Assembly (NCBI RefSeq): GCF_000346465.2
Contig: NC_034014.1
Location: 11,289,582-11,353,581, forward strand
Reading direction: 5' to 3'
DNA from: Prunus persica
Lineage: Eukaryota; Streptophyta; Magnoliopsida; Rosales; Rosaceae
DNA: 64,000 bases
Part shown: positions 33,077 through 43,762 of the stretch, piece after piece
How the letters are laid out: each line of letters starts with the position of its first letter
Position numbering within the stretch: the first letter of the stretch is position 1
Notes under the pieces: generated by a model
Told to the model about the DNA's origin: nothing
What the model saw: the letters and a program-made list of their open reading frames with translations, nothing else
Databases searched by the model: none
Made by a program: the position numbers and the translations under genes

Positions 33077-33762
33077 GTGTCTGAGGCAAACCACCCCCAA
33101 ACTAGGTGTGAAGCAACAACATGTGAGGAAGGCAACAGCAGCAATGACCTTTAGTGACGGTTTTTCTGCAGAAAACCGTCATGAAAAACCTTTTCTCTAC
33201 AAAAAATTGGACGAACGACTCTCGCAAAAGGGTTTTAGCAACAAAAAATCTGTTGAACAGCCAGAAAATGCAACAGTAACAATTTTGGTATTTTGGCTCA
33301 TACGAACTTCCAATCCACCTAAAACACAATGTTGGCCATATGGAACCCAAACTTGGTCCAAATCATCACCATAACCATTTGCAACATGTCTGAAACCTTG
33401 AATTCACGTGAAACACTCCATAGTGAACATTATGAGGGGAAGCCAAAACTGACCATAATTGTGCCAAAAGGCAAATTTTTACAATGACGTTCTCCAAACC
33501 AAACCAGCACCCAAAATATCTTTGTGAGACCGTATGTCACTTGCGGGGTCCACTCCTTAACGCGAAAGAACTAAGAAAATGATATTGTGCATAGGAAAAC
33601 TTCACAACTTCTCCAACAAAAACATCAACCAAAATAACCTTTCCTCTTGCATTATTTCAACTTTCAGCCATTGCAAACCCAACAAAAAGGCATACGTGAG
33701 CTGTTTGGTATCCTTGTGCACAAAAGCCTTATGGCTTGGCTCTCAAGCCTTAAAATCTAACC
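33077..33762. repeat. Segment X, copy 2
   Basis: Matches 5605-6318 closely. It includes the GAAAACCGTCA inverted phrase (33155-33182) and ends fused to truncated E2F exon 9 at the same position as copy 1. No gene recognised. Confidence 0.75.
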
Positions 33763-35413
33763 CCTGAAGGTAAGCCCTTGATGTCTTCTTCAGTGACAAA
33801 AAGCCATCTACCAAAGTAAAAAGGAAAACTGAGATAAGTGTTTGCATAAATTGCAACAGAGTAAGCTAAAAATAGAATGTTAAAAACTAGCCAGTGATGA
33901 CCTTCCATGGAATGTAATTGATACTGAACATTGAAGGATAAAACTTTACTTCTTATTGCTTTCATCTTCGTTCAGGTCCCTCAACCTTTCCTGCATTTCT
34001 CTAGACAATTTTAGCACAAAACAACAAATAACAATAGCAAAGAACGAAAAAGTAGCATCAGCCAAGGATTAACCTTATTTGCTGATCCAATCTGCGCTCC
34101 TCATCAGATAGGTTTTCAACTTGTGCCTGGGATAAAAAGGAAATTGTGAATGAGGTCATATCTGTACTTCAGAATTGGCAAACATTATTTTTGCTACGAC
34201 CTGCAATGAATAGTTGACAGATTTTATGTATGATCCATTGTCTCTAGTCTTAATCAACCATGACACTAATCTTAGGAACCAAACAAAGGCCTTGGAAACT
34301 CTTTCCAGCCAAGAAAACAAATCCTGCTTTTTTCATGATCAACCAAATCGTTGAAATTCAAATGCATCACACAAACTTGGAACTGGACAAATGTGGACTG
34401 AAATCTAGCATGATCAACCAAAAACAAGTCTTGTCAAAGTAATCTAATCAAGAACACAAATCCTGCTTTGTCATGTCAATCATTCATATCTGAATGCATT
34501 ACGCTGAAAAATGGTACTGGACAAAACATGGGGACTGAAATCTAGCAAGCTCAACTATTCGAGTTAAGAACATAAAATCCCCGCTTTGTCATGCCAGTTA
34601 TTCATACTTGAATGCATTGAAACTGGACAAAACATGTAGACTTAGGTAACATGACCAGTAACGATATCATGCTGAAGTTCAAATATGGAAAGCAATTAGC
34701 ACAGAAAACCCAACCAGTCAGTAAAAGGGATGTTGACTTCAGATTTATATGGTTATTTACTTCCTTGCAAGTAAATGCAGCCTTTTTAATCAGCTAACAC
34801 TTTCAGTCTAGGTTTGGAATCAACAATGATAGCGAGGTTGGGGATTGGCACGTCCAAAAAGAAGAGAGAACAGAAAAACAACAAATAACAGCACATAATA
34901 GCACAAACACCAACAGCATTGGTGCTTTTAAGCAAACAAACATACAGTCTCAAAAACTGAGCCAAGACTAAGCTATCCAAGCATGAGCATGCCAAGCAAC
35001 AAGTTCACTTTTTTCCGTACCTGTAAACTAGGATAATTTTAGTCCACGTCCCCTGTCCTCGAGACATCAAGTCCCCTGATCAACCAATCACTCAATTTTG
35101 AGTAACTTCTAATGTACAGTGGATAATTGAATATATACAACTTAATAAAGTGGAAAAATAGCTGTTAAAATTTCAGGAAACAAATACAACTAATCCCTTA
35201 CTTCCACTGAATTCTATTTTTGAGCTTCTTTCCTATGAGACCAATTCCTTCAAGAACATTTGTTATATCATATATCCGCCTCTTTTGCACCTACACAAAA
35301 AGAACACTTATAATTTACAGATCCTTGACATAGAATACATTACAACAGAAAGGAAAGTAGTCACCTCTAAAGTATCAGCAGCATTATTGAGATCCAGAAT
35401 ACCATCTTCCGCA
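33763..35413 (-). pseudogene. E2F partial pseudogene, copy B (exons 9 to 4)
   Basis: Reverse-strand remnants of exon 9 (33763-33812), exon 8 (about 33955-34003), exon 7 (about 34075-34128), exon 6 (about 35017-35073), exon 5 (about 35207-35290) and the first part of exon 4 (35362-35413). Exon 6 carries a GAA-to-TAA change (near 35040). Exon 4 is cut in the DNA-binding domain after the codons for [11 protein letters not shown] are read in reverse, and is fused to the 3' flank of the crooked-neck copy at about 35413. It shares with copy A the X/exon-9 junction but has a different E2F/crooked-neck junction. Confidence 0.87.
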
Positions 35414-35595
35414 TAGCAGAACAGATTTTGTAGTTTCAAATATTACAAACGGAGAAAAGATAAACAGCATTACATTGATTTCTCAAATTGATTCCATCTA
35501 ATGATCATTCCTTAACCAGGGGAAGGGGAAGACAATGATTAAAAGGAATTTGTGTCTGAATCTTAGAATATAAAACAGTAAAGAGCAAAAAGTTC

Positions 35596-37643
35596 CTAAT
35601 CATCGTCGGAAGAAACCTTTCGCTTTTTCCACATGTAGACAGCTTCCAATATCTTAAGGTTTTGGGTATGTGCTTCTTATGGAAAGCTGTAATCAATGTA
35701 TTCCTCATATCCAGCAGGGCCATCTTCGGTTACTATTGGCCTCCGCAGCTAGCCTCCACATTCAACATTTCTTCAAGCAAGATACATCGTTCTTCCTTCA
35801 ATTCAGGTGCTGAAGTTCTAAAATAGTTAAAAGCTTTCTCAAATATTCTTCGAACACGCTGAACACATTGCTTCGTTTGTTCGCGAAGATAATCCTGATC
35901 CTGGTCTTCTGAACACATTGCTTCCACTATAGCAGATGCCTCAAATTTCGCATAACTGATCCACACCTTTAGGTGTTTTGTTCGGTCTAGGAGTCTCTCG
36001 TAAAGTTCTCTAGTTCTCTCAAATTCACCCTCTGATAGTTCAAAGTCAATGTATGCCGTCCACAACAATTCAGGCATGTCAAGTGCTGGTTGGGCGATGG
36101 CAAGTTCAAAAACCGCCCTAGTCCGTTCTGTCTCACACAAAGATTTCTCTAACTCTGCATACTTGGTCCACGCATAGCAATTTTCTGGGGACCAATGCAG
36201 ATACTTTTCATACAATTTCCGACATCGATCGAAATTCCCAAGGTTCAGCTCAATCTCAATATACTTCTTAAATATCTTATCTTTAGGTGACTTGCCTATT
36301 GCAGTACCAAGGATCTTGCGTGCACCCTCGAGATTCAGCTGTCGTATCTCAAACCCGGCAGCGAGAAGCCATATTTTTGCAAATGAAAACTTCTTGTGAG
36401 GAATCACTTGAAGGCATTCCCTATATACATTTCGTGCACGTTCCATGTCTCCAGCATCAAGCTCCTCATATAGTGCATAATTGATCCACAAGTAAATGTA
36501 GGGCTGCCAATACCGCTTCTCCGGCACAGGAGGAACATTAGCAATAGCTCTCTCATAGACCTCTCTAATTCTGTCCTTATTTCCTGCACTCTCTTCTAGC
36601 CTTATATAATCAAACCAGAAATCGTAATTAAGAGGATTCTTCCTAACCTCGTCTTGATATTGAAATCTCCTCTTTCCCACAATCGCATCCTCAATGCCTT
36701 GTCTATCTCCTTATTGCTTCTCCAAACCCACAAACTTTTTATACAAATCCTCAACCCTTTGTTTGGGTATATGATCAAGTGCAAATTTATAAACACGCCT
36801 TGCTCTATCAGTTTCTTTGCACCGCTCCTCAAATTCAGCGAAGGCCACAAATAACTGCTCGGCCTCCTCATCATCGCCCATGATCTCCACTGCTCTCTCA
36901 TATACATTTCTTGCCCTCGCAACCTCACCATTCTTCATCTCAAACTTGGCATACCGAATCCAAGCACCAACTTTCGGATGACATTGCACGAAACGCTCGA
37001 AAATCGCTCTAGCACGCTCGACCTCATTATAGCGAAGCTCAAACTTGATGAAGGAGAGCCAGCCTTGCTGGTCCGGCATCCAATTCATCCACCTCTCGTA
37101 TATCTGCCGAGCACCAGCCCCATTCCCTATAATCTCTTCCATGTGAATATACTTGTACCAAATCTAATCAACTCTAGGCAAGAGCGTGACGGCACGGTCC
37201 CACACGTTCCTTGCATGGTTGATGAACTTGTTCTTCATCTCCGCCTCAGCATAGTTGCGCCACAGGGTAGGGTTCCGGTGATCGACCTCAAGGGCATGCT
37301 CCCAAACAGAGCGAGCACGTTCGAAGTCCTTATGGGACTCCTCCCACTGCGCATACTTGACCCAGTTTCTGACATTCCCCCTCACGCTCCGGATTTGGTC
37401 TTCGAATTCCTTGCGCTTTCGGAGGCGGTAATCTGCGAGCTCGGTGGGATCAGTGATCTTCTGCTTGGGAGGTCGGATTTCAGCCTCCTGGCGCTCACGT
37501 GCCTCACGGAGGATTTGCTCTGCGGTAATTTGAACAGGGGCTGGAGTTTTGTTCTTAACCCGAGTGGGTCGTGGTAGCATGACGTCAGCATCCTTTCGGG
37601 TTAAGAACCCTAGGGTTGGGTCTGCGTCCTTGAAGGAAGCCAT
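35596..37643 (-). pseudogene. Crooked neck-like (CLF1/CRNKL1) full-length pseudogene
   Basis: It covers the whole length of the HAT-repeat spliceosome factor crooked neck (about 701 codons if undamaged), without introns in the coding part. The start MASFKDADPTLGFLTRKDA at 37643 matches the family start; an upstream in-frame Met at 37682 adds 13 residues. HAT repeats run throughout. Damage: a CAG-to-TAG stop after LLPRVD (37164), a TAT-to-TAA stop after GLEKQ (36711), a 58-bp deletion near 35748 shifting the frame, and a GAA-to-TAA stop in the SFPEEA motif (near 35675). The last codons (KKRKVSSDD) are preserved to the stop at 35596. A TATA box remains upstream. Long segments stay open (172, 143 and 315 codons), so decay is recent. 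Confidence 0.9.
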
Positions 37644-37728
37644 AGCTGGGTTTACTCGCCTGGAAAATCTAAAACCTGACAATGTTTTGCAAATTTCCGC
37701 ATGCTTTCATCAATAGCATGCGAATATC

Positions 37729-37740
37729 TCTATTTATAGA
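37729..37740 (-). promoter_or_regulatory. TATA box of the crooked-neck copy
   Basis: TCTATAAATAGA on the reverse strand, about 85-95 bases before the conserved start at 37643. The upstream 37739-37990 sequence is duplicated at 44220-44583, without the gene. Confidence 0.55.
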
Positions 37741-38011
37741 GAACAAGAAAATTGCGGTCACTCCCTATGCTCTAAGGAATTTGGTCATTCCTTATGTTCT
37801 AGGGAAATTGAATATTAAATTCAAGGTTTCCCAAGGAATATTAAATCCAAGGTTCACATAAATTTTTTCTAACAGTTACGTATATCAATCGGCCGCTAAC
37901 CTTAGCTTGGTGGGCCAATCAGTACAAGTACAAAAGAAGAATAAAAACTCATTTTAAAAAATCAACGTGTGATCACTTTATATTACTTTATATTACCTTA
38001 GTTTGCATTAA

Positions 38012-38908
38012 GGTCCAGTTTGGGATTGTTGTCATTTTTTAAAAAAGTTGTTTATTCTGTACTTTGAAAATAATTAGCTGTAAATTAAAGCAGTTTCATG
38101 TTTGGTAAACAATATTTTTAAAGTGTTGTTAGTACAAAAAGCAGTGTAAAAACCGTTTGGTAAATTTTAATATAAAATTATTGTAACTGTGAATAATGAC
38201 TAACATAGACATGATGTTAAAAATGTTATGTACTAATCATGTGATGGTAGTGGTAGTGATGGAATGAAGGTGGTGGTGGTGGTGATGAAGGTGGAGTTGG
38301 TGGTTGTGGTAGTGGTGGTGGTGGGAATGGTGGTTGTGGTTGTGGTGGTGGTGGGAATGGTGGTTGTGGAGGTGGTAGTGGCAGCATGATGGTGGTTGTG
38401 GTGTTGGTTGTGGAGGTGCTGGTTTTAAAGGAGGAGGTGGTCGTGGTGGTGGTGGTGGAGGTGGAGGAGGTGGTGATGGAGGTGGTGGAGGTGGAGGTGG
38501 AGGTGGAGGAGGTGATGATGGAGGTGGTGGTGGAGGTGGTGGTGGTGGAGGATGAGGAGGAGAAGGATGTGGTGGTGGTGGTGGCGGTGGTGGCGGCGAT
38601 GGCGGTGGTTGTGGAGGTTGTGAATGTGGTGCTGCAAGTGGTGGAGTTGGATGTGGAAGTAGAGGTGGTGTCATTTTTTAAAATGAATGATGGTATTTTG
38701 GGAATTAAAAAAATTCATTAAAGGTTCATCTCTGCTTCTTTTGAAAGCAGCTTTGAAAAGCAACCCAGAACCTGCTTTTAAAAGCTGCTGTCAAAAGGCT
38801 ACTACTTTAAAAATAATCGGGATATTTTATTTTTACCAAACACCTTAAACTGCTTGACTTTAAAGTGAAGTAAGTTTTTGGCCAAAAAAAGCAATCCCAA
38901 ACGGGGCC
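38012..38908. mobile_element. PIF/Harbinger-type element with TAA TSD and internal GGT-rich tract
   Basis: Left end GGTCCAGTTTGGGATTG; right end, reverse-complemented, GGCCCCGTTTGGGATTGC. TAA flanks both sides (38009-38011 and 38909-38911), the target preference of PIF/Harbinger. Length is 897 bp without a transposase. Subterminal parts are rich in AAAGCAGC-type phrases; the centre is a 440-bp GGT/GGA-rich tract (about 38238-38668). Confidence 0.85.
38238..38668 (+). repeat. Degenerate GGT/GGA low-complexity tract
   Basis: Long irregular GGTGGTGG and GGAGGTGG runs. Both strands give open frames of Gly/Val- or Pro/His-only composition, which are artefacts of the repeat and not genes. Confidence 0.9.
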
Positions 38909-39456
38909 TAACTAATAGTATTTTTAGGTATTTTGAATATTTTACCATTTCCTATCTTTTGCTTTATATATAGATGATTTTAAGCAACTTCACTATCAAT
39001 ACTTCTTTCTTAATGTATAATAAGGATCATTAAAATATTCATTAATGTTAATGATGACATGCTGTTCATCGTGGGATTCACTATTATGCCTAATATAGAG
39101 TTAAAAATGATTAATAAATTTTTAAAAAAAATCCTATATAAAATGAACTTTACAAACACACCCAAAGCCCATTTACAACATAACAAAGAGGGTTTGAAGT
39201 TCCTATAAATTACAAAACTACCATCAATTTCTTAAAACAAGCCCAACCACAAAACCTCATAAAAAAAACCCCAAAACACTCAACAAGGCATCAAAAGAAT
39301 TTAATAATCAAAATTAAATTGATATATTTAGTCATATACCCATTCTTAGCACTAATGATATACATAAACCCTACATTATTTAATTTCTATAAACAAACTC
39401 AAAAAACTCCCAAAAAATGACAGCTGACCTATTGAATTTAATTTTGATTACTTTGA

Positions 39457-40650
39457 AAGGGTGGACTGCTCTTCGGAAGGCAAAGATTCCAGGCAAAATC
39501 AAATTGTTTTGGTGGAGAGCGTGCACTGGCATCCTACCAACCAAGGACAACTTGTGGAAACGAAAGATACATTTGGATACATGCTGTGACTTATGTGGGG
39601 TTGAAATGGAGTCTACTTTGCATGTGTTATGGCATTGCCCATTTGCAAGAGGGTCTAGGCCTGTGCTTTAATTGGCAGCGGTGGTATCTCTCGACAATGC
39701 CACCATGTGCATGATTGGGTCCTCTCACGTATTGACCATTTATCCTATACTGATTTGGACCTCTTTTTTGTTACTGGTTGGGCAATCTGGGAGGCTCGAA
39801 ATGCAAACTATGGAATAACCAAACGCGCAAACCAGAATTCACAAGCTCTAGTGCTGCTGTTCGTCTACATGATTTTGTTCGTGCTCGGCCGCAGGGGGCT
39901 GCTCTTGGCCGGGGCTGTTTTGCGCCTCAGACTTGGACAAAACCATGCATTGGAAGTCTAAAAATTAATGTGGATGGCTCTTGGACAGCAGGTAATACAT
40001 ATGGAGGTGTGGGAATAGTGGTGCGCGATTCTAATGGAAAGTTTGTTGCGGGAAAAGCGTTGCATGTGGACAATGTCTTCTCAGCTTTAGGTTGAAGCAA
40101 TGGCAGCTCGTGAAGGAGCAATTCTGGCGGTGGAAGGGGATTTTAATAATGTAATTTTTGAGAGTGATTCTCTCCAGATCATGTCAGCAATTTGAAGTCC
40201 TTATGTTGATTGGTCCAATGTGGGCCCAGTGGTGGAAGACACTAAGGCACTGCTAACCCAGATCACTAGGGATGGTTTTACCCATATCCGTCGAGTTGCA
40301 AATGGAGCGGCTCATCGTCTGGCAAGTTATGCTTCCCATCTTGGAACTACGACTACTTGGTTTGAAGAACTGCCAGATCTTCTAGTTGATGTCCTGTATG
40401 AGGAGTGTAACTTGTAGTTTTTTACGCCCATGCTCCTAGGGGGACTCGCCGGGAGGGGGGGTGTGGGGTGGGACTCTATCGGAGGCAAGGTTCCTCCTCC
40501 CGCTTGCGGTTGAGGAGGTAGGCTACTAACCACTACACTTCGTTTAGTGTAGAGTACTCACCTAATCCTCTAGAGCTTGTGCCCGATTTTTGTACTTATT
40601 ACCCTTTTTTCTCATTAATAAAACACTATCGCCCTCGTGTTTCAAATTTT
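39457..40650 (+). mobile_element. 5'-truncated LINE (zf-RVT and RNase H region) with 15-bp TSD
   Basis: Encodes the 3' part of a plant LINE: a zinc-binding reverse-transcriptase tail (PGKIKLFWWRACTGILPT, then CDLCGVEMESTLHVLWHC) and an RNase H domain (KINVDGSW, then AAREGAILAVE, then ESDSLQIM, then HRLASYA). The frame is broken after CPFARG, within the RNase H near 40090 and at 40194, so it is dead. Target duplication TTTTGATTACTTTGA at 39442-39456 and 40651-40665 is perfect. It sits inside repeat U. Confidence 0.92.
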
Positions 40651-40758
40651 TTTTGATTACTTTGATGCCCTATTGAGTGTCTTGGTTTTTTTATTTATTT
40701 TATTTATGAGGTTTTGGGGTTGGGCTTGTTTTAAGAAATTGATGGCAGTTTTATAATT

Positions 40759-41285
40759 GTAAGGGCTTTTTTCTTCTGGCAACTATAAATGGACTGGGCT
40801 GCCGTAAAGAGTAGATTGATGAAATTATCCCCTGTGTCTGAGTTCGAAGATCAAACCCCAAAAATGCTTCGAAAGAACATAGATGTTTTAGGAAACACTT
40901 TGGTTACCTTCACCAACAAAAATAACAATAGCTTATAGATAGATTTTCTAGCTTGGCATGAGAGGCTTGTGGCATGGAAGCAAAATTGACATGAGTTTAG
41001 CACTGAAGAGAAAGTTATGCGTTCTTGGGGGAAAAAAGGGTGTTAAGGTAAGAGAAGGGTCTGCAGGAAGGTTTGGCTGAGAATGATAGAAAGAGAGAGG
41101 AATGGGTGGCTTGAGTGTTTTTCCGGCAGCTTGATAGAGGCTCTATCAAGTGTTAGAACAGTCTGCCATAAGAGGGAAGTTAAAATCCTTTTTGTTATGT
41201 TGAATCTGCTTATCACTTCTGCCAACTTGCATATCCTCTGCCCAGATTCATTTGAGTCAAATCGTGGATTTTTTGGGCCTCAACA
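40759..41285. mobile_element. 527-bp insertion of unknown class
   Basis: Compared with 16000-16010 (uninterrupted GTAATTTATAAGAAG), this copy is split by 527 bases between ATAATT repeats at 40753-40758 and 41286-41291. No terminal inverted repeats or coding domains recognised. Confidence 0.55.
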
Positions 41286-41764
41286 ATAATTTATAAGAAG
41301 TTAAATCCTTTTTGTTATGTTGTACAGATTTAAGTGTGTTTCTAAAGTTCATTTTATATAGGTTTTTTTTAAAATATAATTTGGGCCCTTATGGTATAAT
41401 AGTGAATCTCCCAATTAAATTCAACAGGGTTAGCGGTTGGTTTTTGGGTCTTTTTTGAGTTTGTTTATATAAATTAAATAATGTAGGATTTATCTATATC
41501 ACTAGTGCTAAGAATGAGTATATAATTAAATATTTATTTCATATTTACTGTAGAACGCTAACAATTCATATCAAGTTAATTCATTGGAAACACTCCATAA
41601 TAAAAATTAAAAAATTAATTAAGCGGACTAATTTTGGATTCACCCTATAATACATAAACAAATTATTACGTGACAGTGTGGGCGGTCATACATGAGCGTA
41701 GAGTAACAGATGAAAATAGCTTATAGGAATTGTTATGCATCCATATATGAAACTTGCCCAATTT

Positions 41765-41920
41765 GAGGAGAGAAACTCTCATGTAACGGGGATAACACTT
41801 TTTGCTATCTCCGATCAATAACGTAATGACACATAGAATAACTTTTTCATGTATCATTATGTTATTGGTCGGGAATAACAAAACAATGTTATCTCCGTTG
41901 TAGGTAAGTTTTTTTACCAA
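41765..41920. mobile_element. Fold-back MITE unique to CAF1 unit 2
   Basis: TAACGGGGATAACA and CCAATAACATAATGATACAT read as inverted arms, with a matching right end TGTTATCTCCGTT. About 155 bases are inserted between CTTGCCCA and GGGATCCTCTGTTGC, which are adjacent at 16464-16486 in unit 1. Related pieces occur at 42475-42500 and 16890-16920. Confidence 0.65.
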
Positions 41921-42822
41921 CATGGGATCCTCTGTTGCATTGTGGCAGAAAAAAAAGATGAAGAGTAGGCTTAGCTGATTTGATGTTCTCGAACACAAGC
42001 CTATATCTGATGCATTTATTCCGGGATTAAGTTTCAGAGAAAGAAAAGCTATACTATTTGCAACGCACAAAGAATTTGCATGATTCGTCGGAGCAATCAA
42101 ACCCACAGCCCAAGTTGATTTTCTATCAGCAATGAAGACTTTAAACTTGAAATTGAAGACTAAAATGTACTGCCACTTTTTGGCAACCCATCTTGACTTT
42201 GACCACATTCACATATTGAGTGATATAAATAAGGACAAAATATTAAATTAAAGTCTCTATCCCCAAAACAAACAATTTAAAACACGGTAAAATAAATAAA
42301 TAAAAGGAGATCGACGTGGTGGGCAGTATTTTTCTTTGCTCCCACCGAACGCCAACATCACCTAACCAATAATACTCCTGCCTATCAGAGAAATTTGGAG
42401 GATGTACTTTTTATAATTCCTTATGGATAACATAAATATAACTTTTTAACATATTATTATATTATTAATCTCCAATAGTAAAATAATGTTATCCCATTAC
42501 AATTAAATTTTTTTCCTATCCATACACTAAATATAATCCCAATCCAATCAGCATCCCAGTTAGCCCCACCTGTTTACAACCAAACTAGGAAAGAAAATAT
42601 AAGAATTGGAAATTGGAAAGAAAGCGACAGAGAGGGAGAAAAAAAAAACACAAGAAAAATAAAATAAAAAGGGAAAGCCAACAGCCAATATGAGCAATTC
42701 TGTTCCGTTAATCCAACACTCATAAAAGAAAACCCCCTCTCTCTCTCTTCTCCTACACGCAGAAGTAATTTGACTTCCCTCTTTTTCCAGGCAACATCCC
42801 TTTTCACCCTCCTCCTATCTCC

Positions 42823-42832
42823 ATATATAAAC
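42823..42832 (+). promoter_or_regulatory. TATA box of CAF1 copy c
   Basis: ATATATAA lies about 85 bases before the ATG. Relative to copy b, the leader between them has lost about 80 bases, so the 5'UTR is much shorter. Confidence 0.6.
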
Positions 42833-42913
42833 CACACACCCCCACGCCACTCTTCACTCATCCAATACCTGTAAGATTTTTTCTCCGTCGTTTCAGACTC
42901 AGTCTACTAAAAC

Positions 42914-43762
42914 ATGTACGTCAATGAGGATCAAAGTTCGAGCTCATGTCCGAAGCCCATCAAGATCCGGCAAGTGTGGGCCCATAATTTAGAATCCGAA
43001 TTCGAATTGATACGCGCCGTCATCGACGACTACACTTACATCTCCATGGACACGGAGTTTCCGGGCCTCATATTCCGGCAGCCGTATAGCCACGATTTAC
43101 AGCCTTCCGATCACTACAAGACTCTCAAATCCAACGTCGACGCCCTCAACCTCATCCAGGTTGGCCTCACCTTGTCCGACGCCCACGGCAACCTCCCCGA
43201 CCTCGGCTCCTCCTCCACCAGCTTCATATGGGAGTTCAACTTCAGCGACTTCGACGTCACGCGTGACCCCCACGCTCCCGACTCCATCGCCCTCCTCCGC
43301 AGCCAGGGCATCGACTTCGACCGCAACCGGTCCGAGGGGATCGATTCGGCCCGGTTCGCTGCGCTGCTGATGTCATCGGGGCTCGTCCTGAACGAGTCTG
43401 TGAGCTGGGTCACGTTCCATAGCGCGTACGACTTCGGGTACCTAGTCAAGATTTTGACCGGCCAGCAATTGCCAAGTGGCTTGAAAGACTTGGAGGAGTT
43501 TTTGAAAATTGTGAGGGTCTTTTTCGGAAATAGAGTTTACGACGTGAAGCACATGATCCGCTTCTGTGATGGCTTGTACGGAGGGTTGGAGCAAGTTGCG
43601 AAACGTTTGGAGGTGAACCGGGCGGTCGGGAAGTCCCACCAGGCCGGTTCAGATAGCTTGCTGACGTTGCATACGTTTCAGCAGATTAAGAAAAAGTGTT
43701 TTGTTAATTATGATGAGGTGGAGAAGCACGCGGGAAAGTTGTTCGGATTGGCCGTGGTTTAA
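42914..43762 (+). CDS. CAF1 poly(A) ribonuclease, copy c
   Basis: An intronless 282-residue CAF1 deadenylase, nearly identical to copy b. DEDD residues D46, E48, D173 and D247 are intact. Differences from copy b are S241 (Cys there, next to the HQAGSD motif), K259, V264 and D267. Silent changes are spread along the whole gene, but replacements are confined to the last 42 residues. Leader shortened relative to copy b. Likely functional in CCR4-NOT-mediated deadenylation, redundant with copy b. Confidence 0.95.
   Translation: MYVNEDQSSSSCPKPIKIRQVWAHNLESEFELIRAVIDDYTYISMDTEFPGLIFRQPYSHDLQPSDHYKTLKSNVDALNLIQVGLTLSDAHGNLPDLGSSSTSFIWEFNFSDFDVTRDPHAPDSIALLRSQGIDFDRNRSEGIDSARFAALLMSSGLVLNESVSWVTFHSAYDFGYLVKILTGQQLPSGLKDLEEFLKIVRVFFGNRVYDVKHMIRFCDGLYGGLEQVAKRLEVNRAVGKSHQAGSDSLLTLHTFQQIKKKCFVNYDEVEKHAGKLFGLAVV

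Larger units (their letters stand above)
39072..41560. repeat. Repeat U, self-nested pair (locus 4), interrupted by two insertions
   Basis: Arm A 39072-39318, arm B 39320-39450, reverse-A 40651-41410 and reverse-B 41412-41560. Same self-nested order as at 15212-16262, so the nesting predates the segmental duplication. A LINE (39457-40650) and an unknown 527-bp insert (40759-41285) were added later and are absent from locus 1. Confidence 0.7.

Noticed and set aside
36978..37577. Plus-strand frame of 199 codons
   Set aside because: Antisense shadow of the crooked-neck coding sequence. The reverse strand carries the family motifs.
38237..38721. Long open frames (145 and 111 codons) rich in Pro/His or Val/Glu
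   Set aside because: They arise from the GGT/GGA low-complexity tract inside a Harbinger-type element and have no domain.
41666..42208. Reverse frame of 180 codons upstream of CAF1 c
   Set aside because: No domain; crosses a MITE insertion. The matching region near 16442-16633 is only partly open, so it is a chance frame.
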